Source of the DNA: UBA11869 sp964544965
GTDB lineage: Bacteria; Pseudomonadota; Gammaproteobacteria; Eutrophobiales; Eutrophobiaceae
Assembly (NCBI GenBank): GCA_964544965.1
Contig: CAZJED010000028.1
Location: 1 to 19,332 of the forward strand
DNA length: 19,332 nt
Direction of reading: 5' to 3'
Positions 15,391 through 19,332 of this stretch are shown in pieces. A model generated the notes under the pieces. That model was not told where the DNA came from. It saw only the letters and a program-made list of their open reading frames with translations, and made no database searches. A program made the translations under genes and the position numbers. How positions within the stretch are numbered: the first letter of the stretch is position 1; every line of letters starts with the position of its first letter.

Positions 15391-15420
15391 AAAAAAACGG
15401 CCACCCTAGGGTGGCCGTTT
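15391..15420 (-). terminator. Strong intrinsic terminator of the PQQ dehydrogenase gene
   Basis: A perfect 26-nt palindrome (15395-15420, arms AAACGGCCACC / GGTGGCCGTTT, centre CCCTAGGG) gives an 11-bp GC-rich stem. On the minus strand it is followed by a run of seven T (from the A-run at 15391-15397), 20 nt after the dehydrogenase stop. This is the strongest hairpin noticed in the window and isolates the dehydrogenase transcript from the cytochrome gene. Confidence 0.9.
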
Positions 15421-15440
15421 ATTAATGCACGCTACACTAA

Positions 15441-17129
15441 TTATTTAACTTTGTAGGCAATAATTTCATTACCACGTTTTGAGTTAATTTGTGCATTACC
15501 ACCAGAACCAACAACGATGTACTGAGTACCACCAACATTATAAGATGAAGGAGGCGCATTAACACCTGCATTGGTTTGGTCTTGCCACATTAATTCACCG
15601 GTAGTTGAGTTATAAGCTTTGAAAAGCCCATTAGCTTCACCAGTGAAAACTAAGCCGCCGCCGGTAGCTAAAATACCACCAATCATTGGTTGCTGAGTTT
15701 TAACCTTCCATGCAATTGCCCCAGTGTTGTAGTTAACTGCTGTGACATTACCCCATTGTTCTTCAGATGGGATGACTTTGAAAGCACCACCTAACCATAG
15801 TTTACCACCAGGGTATGGAGTTGCTTCAACGTGATAAGTCATTGGCTGATGAAGGTTGATGGCATATGTCAAGCTTTGACTTGCATCAACCGCCATTGGC
15901 GACCATTCAACACCACCATTTGCGCCAGGCAACATACGTTCGCCAGCTTTGGTTGGAAGAACCCAACGATTTTCTTGTGAAACCATAGGTTCAGAATGAC
16001 GAATCAAGCTGCAGTCAGATGCACGATGCACATAAACATAACCAGTTTTTCCACCATGAAGTACACCTTTAACGGTTTGACCGTCATTGTCTACAACAGG
16101 AGTTAAAATTGGAGGACTTACCGCATCCAAATCCCAAACATCATGCGCGATGTATTGGAAGTGACAGCGTTTTTCACCTGAATCAAGATCAATTGCAACA
16201 AGTGAGTTTGTGTAAAGGTTATCTCCAGGACGGATAGCACCATAAAGGTCAGGTGAAGGGTTACCAACTACAAAGTAAACCATTCCGTTATCACGGTCGA
16301 TAGCCATGTTTTGCCATACGCCACCACCAAGAGTTTTGTATGGATCACCTAATTTCTTAAGTGCAGCTTTTTCTGCAGCTATATCACGATGCATGTGTAA
16401 ACCGGTTGCATCTCTTTCTTCCCATGTACCAACAGAATTTTCTGGGATACTGTGGAAAGTCCAGATTAATTTACCAGTCTTTGCGTCGTATGCTTTTACG
16501 AAACCGCGAATACCATATTCACCACCATTGGTACCGATAAGAACTTTTCCATCGGCAACAGTTGGAGCCATGGTTTCACTGTAACCAAGCTCTGGGTCAG
16601 CAATTTGGGTTTCCCAAACTTTTTTACCAGTAGCTGCATTAAGAGCGACTAACTTCGCGTCCAAAGTTCCCAAGTAAAGCATACCCTCATAAGGGAAAAC
16701 TCCACGGTTGTTTGGTCCGCAGCAATAAGTGGTAATTGGACCCATCTTATGCTTGTAGTGCCATTTTTGTTTACCAGATGCTGCATCTAGCGCATAAACA
16801 TGGTTAAAAGAAGAAGTTACATACATTGTACCATTGACAACGATTGGACTCGTTTCCAATGAATCTACAACTTCCATTTTAAATGACCATGCACGTGCCA
16901 AATCACCCACGTTTTCGCGGTTGATTGATTGCGCTGGATAGAAGCGGGTTTGATCATAGTTACCATTGGTATGGAGAAAGTTATTAGCATCACCTGCGGC
17001 ATTATCAAGCATGTCTTGTGTGACAGTATTCATATTGCCGTAGAGTGTATCAGCCGCAAACGCCTGACCCATTCCTAAAGTAAGTACAACTGCACCCAGC
17101 ACTGATGTGAGTTTTTTTATATTATTCAT
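15441..17129 (-). CDS. PQQ-dependent alcohol dehydrogenase, methanol/ethanol dehydrogenase family
   Basis: This is a 562-residue eight-bladed propeller quinoprotein with a Sec signal (cleavage near AFA-AD, residue 26). The family disulfide is the adjacent C136-C137 in TTYCCGPNNRG. Metal/PQQ ligands fit E204 (NGGEYGIRGF), N290 (VVGNPSPD) and the catalytic D333 in HDVWDLDAV. Two residues on is D335, the position that is Asp in lanthanide-type XoxF and Ala in calcium-type MxaF; glucose dehydrogenases also have WDxD there, so metal and substrate stay open. Tryptophan-docking motifs (YALDAASGKQKW, LVALNAATGKKVW, YNSTTGELMW) mark the blades. It is slightly shorter than MDH and lacks a C-terminal heme domain. 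No pqq biosynthesis, xoxG/xoxJ or mxa genes are in the window. The GAGG 9 nt before ATG 17129 favours this start over ATG 17144. Confidence 0.92.
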   Translation of the reverse strand: MNNIKKLTSVLGAVVLTLGMGQAFAADTLYGNMNTVTQDMLDNAAGDANNFLHTNGNYDQTRFYPAQSINRENVGDLARAWSFKMEVVDSLETSPIVVNGTMYVTSSFNHVYALDAASGKQKWHYKHKMGPITTYCCGPNNRGVFPYEGMLYLGTLDAKLVALNAATGKKVWETQIADPELGYSETMAPTVADGKVLIGTNGGEYGIRGFVKAYDAKTGKLIWTFHSIPENSVGTWEERDATGLHMHRDIAAEKAALKKLGDPYKTLGGGVWQNMAIDRDNGMVYFVVGNPSPDLYGAIRPGDNLYTNSLVAIDLDSGEKRCHFQYIAHDVWDLDAVSPPILTPVVDNDGQTVKGVLHGGKTGYVYVHRASDCSLIRHSEPMVSQENRWVLPTKAGERMLPGANGGVEWSPMAVDASQSLTYAINLHQPMTYHVEATPYPGGKLWLGGAFKVIPSEEQWGNVTAVNYNTGAIAWKVKTQQPMIGGILATGGGLVFTGEANGLFKAYNSTTGELMWQDQTNAGVNAPPSSYNVGGTQYIVVGSGGNAQINSKRGNEIIAYKVK

Positions 17130-17208
17130 ATAGATTAACCTCATCCAGTTAGGATTTATTTATAATTAATTATAATTAACGAGGATTTATCGTTCTCTCC
17201 TCCTCTTT

Positions 17209-17233
17209 GTATCAAAGGGTTGCCCTCCGATAC
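17209..17233 (-). other. Hairpin in the PQQ dehydrogenase leader
   Basis: The sequence forms GTATC / GATAC outer arms, an AA/CC internal mismatch and an inner AGGG/CCCT stem with a TTG loop. It lies about 80 nt upstream of the dehydrogenase ATG within the 228-nt gap (17130-17357). No T-run follows, so it is not an intrinsic terminator. It could stabilise the mRNA or be part of a regulatory leader. The rest of the gap is AT-rich and no convincing sigma70 promoter was found. Confidence 0.4.
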
Positions 17234-17337
17234 AGGATTCAGGATATCAAGAAATATGAAAATTTCCCATTTCTTTAATTACGATATTTGGGTTAAATAT
17301 AAAAATCTTATATATAATTGATTTTTATAGTTTTTTT

Positions 17338-17366
17338 GAAAAACGAAAGGCTGTCATTTAGGCCTT
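17338..17366 (-). terminator. Probable weak terminator of the TPR-like gene
   Basis: On the minus strand AAGGC (17366-17362) pairs with GCCTT (17351-17347) around a 10-nt loop that contains the TAA stop, followed by TCGTTTTT. The stem is only 5 bp, so termination may be partial. Confidence 0.45.
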
Positions 17367-18290
17367 ATAAGAGGCAATGGCAGCGACTGTTAACGCCCAA
17401 ATTTTATTTTCTGCGTCTTCAGTGAGGTCAAAGATTTCGAAAATATGATGAAGAGTTTGCCTTCGAGTAGCTATATTTGGCAGGTCATTTTGTGCATCAA
17501 GTAAAATTGTAAGCGCTGTTAATTGCTCTGCCGGATTGTCAATTTTTCTTGTTAGTTGCTTAGCTTCGGCAATTGCTAAATTTGATTTTTCATCATCACC
17601 AACAAGTCCTGAGGCAGCACCGAAATAGGAATAGGTTGCGACTTTAGGAAGATTAGTCATCATTGTATCGAGTCCGGATTCGATGCTATTTAGCACACTA
17701 TTGGCCGCTCTTTCGTTTTTGAGTTTTGCATGAAGCCATGCTGTTGATGCAACTAATAGTAATTGTGCTTCAGGTTGCGCAATAAATCTAACCATTGATG
17801 TTAACGAATCAGTGATTAGTCTTGCCTGTTTTATATTCCCTGACTCTATTTGGTTATAAGCAATACCAAACAGAACAACCGCACGCTCGAAATGGTCGTG
17901 TATGTTAATTGTTTCGCTACTTGCTTTTTTCCCAAATGATTCTGATTTTTTTTGGTCTCCAGTTTTTGCATAGACAAGTGACATATCTCCTAAAATACTA
18001 GCACGAGCAAAAGCAGAATCTATCATAGAGACATCACCGATACCTTCAATAAGTTTTATCGCTTTTTCATTTGATCCAATTGTGGACCAGGTTGTTGCAA
18101 TAATTGCCTGATTAATTTTTCTTTTTTCATTATCGTTAATTTCATTAGCCAATCTTTCTGCTTCAATCATTAGGCATTCAGATATAGGTTCAACATCACA
18201 CACATCTGAAATTTGTTGACCTTGTGTATGCACAGAAAATATTAGCGCAGAAAATATTGTTAAAAATTTTATGATAAGTTGTTTTTTCAT
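17358..18290 (-). CDS. Exported helical-repeat (TPR-like) protein, unknown function
   Basis: The 310-residue protein has a Sec signal (MKKQLIIKFLTIFSALIFSV, cleavage near residue 25). Two Cys follow (VCDVEPISEC, 31 and 39), which may form a disulfide. The rest is a string of helices with TPR-like spacing. Examples are IIATTWSTIGSNEKAIKLIE, DMSLVYAKTGDQKKSESFGK, GIAYNQIESGNIKQARLITD and YFGAASGLVGDDEKSNLAIA, each with a G-x-x-x-x-A/S turn. I cannot name the family. An ATG at 18389 would run 87 nt into the upstream hydrolase gene and put 33 residues before the signal. ATG 18290, with AAGG about 10 nt upstream, is preferred. The hydrolase stop is 13 nt upstream, so the two are an operon. Confidence 0.75.
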   Translation of the reverse strand: MKKQLIIKFLTIFSALIFSVHTQGQQISDVCDVEPISECLMIEAERLANEINDNEKRKINQAIIATTWSTIGSNEKAIKLIEGIGDVSMIDSAFARASILGDMSLVYAKTGDQKKSESFGKKASSETINIHDHFERAVVLFGIAYNQIESGNIKQARLITDSLTSMVRFIAQPEAQLLLVASTAWLHAKLKNERAANSVLNSIESGLDTMMTNLPKVATYSYFGAASGLVGDDEKSNLAIAEAKQLTRKIDNPAEQLTALTILLDAQNDLPNIATRRQTLHHIFEIFDLTEDAENKIWALTVAAIASYKA

Positions 18291-18303
18291 GTATTTTTGA
18301 CCT

Positions 18304-19200
18304 TTATTTTTTTCCCAATATGGATTTAATTTCATTAAGAATGAGTTCGGGTTGTTCAAGATGTATGTGATGGCCACTACTATCTGCAATCAATAATTTA
18401 CCTTTTGATGTTGATTGAGAAAGTTGAGTTTGTAACTCTAACCATATTTCTTCCATATTTTTAAACATAGGGTTATCCCAAACTTTTTTTCCGTGTGTAA
18501 TTACACTTATGGGTATATCTGGCATTTTAGCCGCAGTAGATATTTCTTGAGTGCTGACATGTATATTACGTAGCTCATTAAACATGCTTGATACAGCTTC
18601 GTCAGATCTTACTAGTTCATAAGCGATGTCTTTATACTCTTCCGGCATTCCTTCTGTGACCTGATCTTTACTGCCAAGTAGAAATCGCGTGGTATTCATT
18701 GTTGGTATCTCAATACCAGCATTTTCAAATCTTTTGTACTGTTCTGTATGTATTGAATCGATGAGCACTAATCCAGTTACATCTTTGGGGTTTGTGCGAG
18801 CGAACAGTTGCATATTTAAACCGCCAAATGAATGCCCAACGAGAATATAAGGAGGCTCTTTTTTTGCAATTTTTAATATTTTTGTTAGCTCACTAACTAT
18901 TCGTTTACTTGTTCTGGGTTTAATTCCCATTTCACTCCAACCATAACCAGAACGGTCATAACTACATGCTTGTGTAAATTCACCGGCACGTGATTGAACA
19001 TTAACCCAGTCCAAATGTGAGCCACCCACACCACTATCAAATACAATAATTGGTGAGCCTTCACCGATACAGTGCAGATGAATTTTATTAGTTTCAAGAC
19101 TAAAGAATGCGCCAGGCGGATGCCCGAGCCCAATATCTGTCTCAGCCCTAGTAGTTAGTGAAAATACTAAGATAATTAAAAACGTAGCTTGGCGTATCAC
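18304..19200 (-). CDS. Exported alpha/beta hydrolase (paralogue 2)
   Basis: This is a 298-residue protein with a short Sec signal (IRQATFLIILVFSLTTRAE, cleavage near residue 19). Fold motifs are IIVFDSGVGGSHLDW, CSYDRSGYGWSEMG, nucleophile elbow GHSFGG (S124), LIDSIHTEQ (D148) and SGHHIHLEQPE (H277). Every block has a counterpart in the hydrolase at 11415-12317. No ATG exists at the N-terminus. The choice is GTG 19200, which overlaps the TGA of the upstream reading frame as GTGA, or TTG 19203. GTG is preferred because such overlaps are typical of coupled genes. The reaction is unknown; the triad is complete, so activity is expected. Confidence 0.86.
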   Translation of the reverse strand: MIRQATFLIILVFSLTTRAETDIGLGHPPGAFFSLETNKIHLHCIGEGSPIIVFDSGVGGSHLDWVNVQSRAGEFTQACSYDRSGYGWSEMGIKPRTSKRIVSELTKILKIAKKEPPYILVGHSFGGLNMQLFARTNPKDVTGLVLIDSIHTEQYKRFENAGIEIPTMNTTRFLLGSKDQVTEGMPEEYKDIAYELVRSDEAVSSMFNELRNIHVSTQEISTAAKMPDIPISVITHGKKVWDNPMFKNMEEIWLELQTQLSQSTSKGKLLIADSSGHHIHLEQPELILNEIKSILGKK

Positions 19201-19332
19201 CAACTAGGCTCGTTACAATTTTGCCCTTTATCAGGGTTACACTCACTTTTCTTTTGTTTATTTTGATCTTGTTCTGTATCTTGTTCTGTATCTTGTTCTG
19301 TATCTTGTTCTGTATCTTGTTCTGTATCTTGT
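19197..19332 (-). CDS. 3' end of a gene encoding a QDTE-repeat protein, partial
   Basis: An open frame enters from the right edge and ends at TGA 19197-19199, with 44 complete codons in view. It encodes five perfect QDTE tetrapeptides, then QDQNKQKKSECNPDKGQN and CNEPSW. The tail is polar, with two Cys and a terminal Trp. Support for a real gene is that the frame stays open through the repeat and the non-repeat tail, the repeat unit is a multiple of three, and the stop overlaps the hydrolase start (GTGA). The N-terminus, family and function cannot be seen. A Gln/Asp/Glu-rich, low-complexity C-terminus like this suggests a disordered, possibly secreted or surface, region, which is inference. 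Confidence 0.65.
   Translation of the reverse strand, partial: QDTEQDTEQDTEQDTEQDTEQDQNKQKKSECNPDKGQNCNEPSW
19269..19332. repeat. Perfect 12-bp tandem repeat, at least 5.3 copies
   Basis: The unit TTGTTCTGTATC occurs five times without a mismatch (19269-19328), plus TTGT at the window end. The array continues beyond the edge, so total copy number is unknown. The bases just before it (TTGATC, 19263-19268) look like a decayed copy. Read on the minus strand it encodes QDTE repeats. Identical units suggest recent slippage expansion. Confidence 0.97.

Noticed and set aside
15395..15420. Operator or attachment site, suggested by the perfect palindrome
   Set aside because: Its place 20 nt after a stop codon with a minus-strand T-run is fully explained by an intrinsic terminator.
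15441..17129. Firm naming as xoxF
   Set aside because: The Asp at the diagnostic position is shared with glucose dehydrogenase-type enzymes, the adjacent residues do not match XoxF, and no xoxG/xoxJ neighbours are seen.
19269..19332. CRISPR array
   Set aside because: Units are 12 bp and directly contiguous with no spacers, and they read as an in-frame peptide repeat.

Overview
The window is a gene-dense, AT-rich stretch of a gammaproteobacterial chromosome. The left third has the order spoT-rpoZ-gmk-yicC on the minus strand, divergent from rph-rdgB-hemW on the plus strand, with a ridA fragment beyond spoT. This order is common in Gammaproteobacteria. Short intergenic gaps, low GC and a PQQ dehydrogenase suggest a small-genome aquatic, possibly marine, member. 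That placement is inference; the window contains no rRNA or other taxonomic marker.

Layout. Positions 1-4265 (minus) hold ridA (partial), spoT, rpoZ, gmk and yicC: stringent response, RNA polymerase omega, GMP kinase and an RNase-family protein. Positions 4388-6882 (plus) hold rph, rdgB and hemW, almost without gaps. Positions 6890-8187 (minus) hold a 10-nt-overlapping pair, an HD-domain protein followed by yjbQ. Positions 8271-9386 (plus) hold a lipoprotein SGNH esterase and a MAPEG membrane protein. Positions 9336-10387 (minus) hold an all-alpha dUTPase-like protein and an NYN-domain protein. Positions 10516-11418 (plus) hold a DMT/EamA transporter, and 11415-12919 an exported alpha/beta hydrolase divergent from a nitroreductase.

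From about 12.9 kb to the end every gene whose N-terminus is visible carries an export signal: a lipocalin lipoprotein, a small lipoprotein with a duplicated helical unit, an exported ankyrin-repeat protein, a diheme cytochrome c, a PQQ-dependent alcohol dehydrogenase, a helical-repeat (TPR-like) protein and a second alpha/beta hydrolase that is a paralogue of the first. The dehydrogenase and cytochrome are plausibly a periplasmic oxidation module: substrate to PQQ, to cytochrome c, to terminal oxidase. A strong terminator separates their transcripts. The right edge cuts through the 3' end of a gene made of perfect 12-nt repeats (QDTE tetrapeptides). Its TGA overlaps the probable GTG start of the second hydrolase, so repeat protein, hydrolase and TPR-like protein form a likely three-gene operon.

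No tRNA, rRNA, insertion sequence, CRISPR array or prophage was seen. No stretch over 300 bases lacks a gene; the longest gap is the 228-nt leader upstream of the PQQ dehydrogenase, which contains a hairpin. Several starts are revised to internal sites on the basis of ribosome-binding sites, signal peptides or overlaps. I found no convincing new defence or biosynthetic system. The most unusual items are the repeat-protein operon at the right edge, the apparent loss of the distal Met at the second cytochrome heme, the metal-site motif of the PQQ enzyme, and the small lipoprotein/ankyrin pair.
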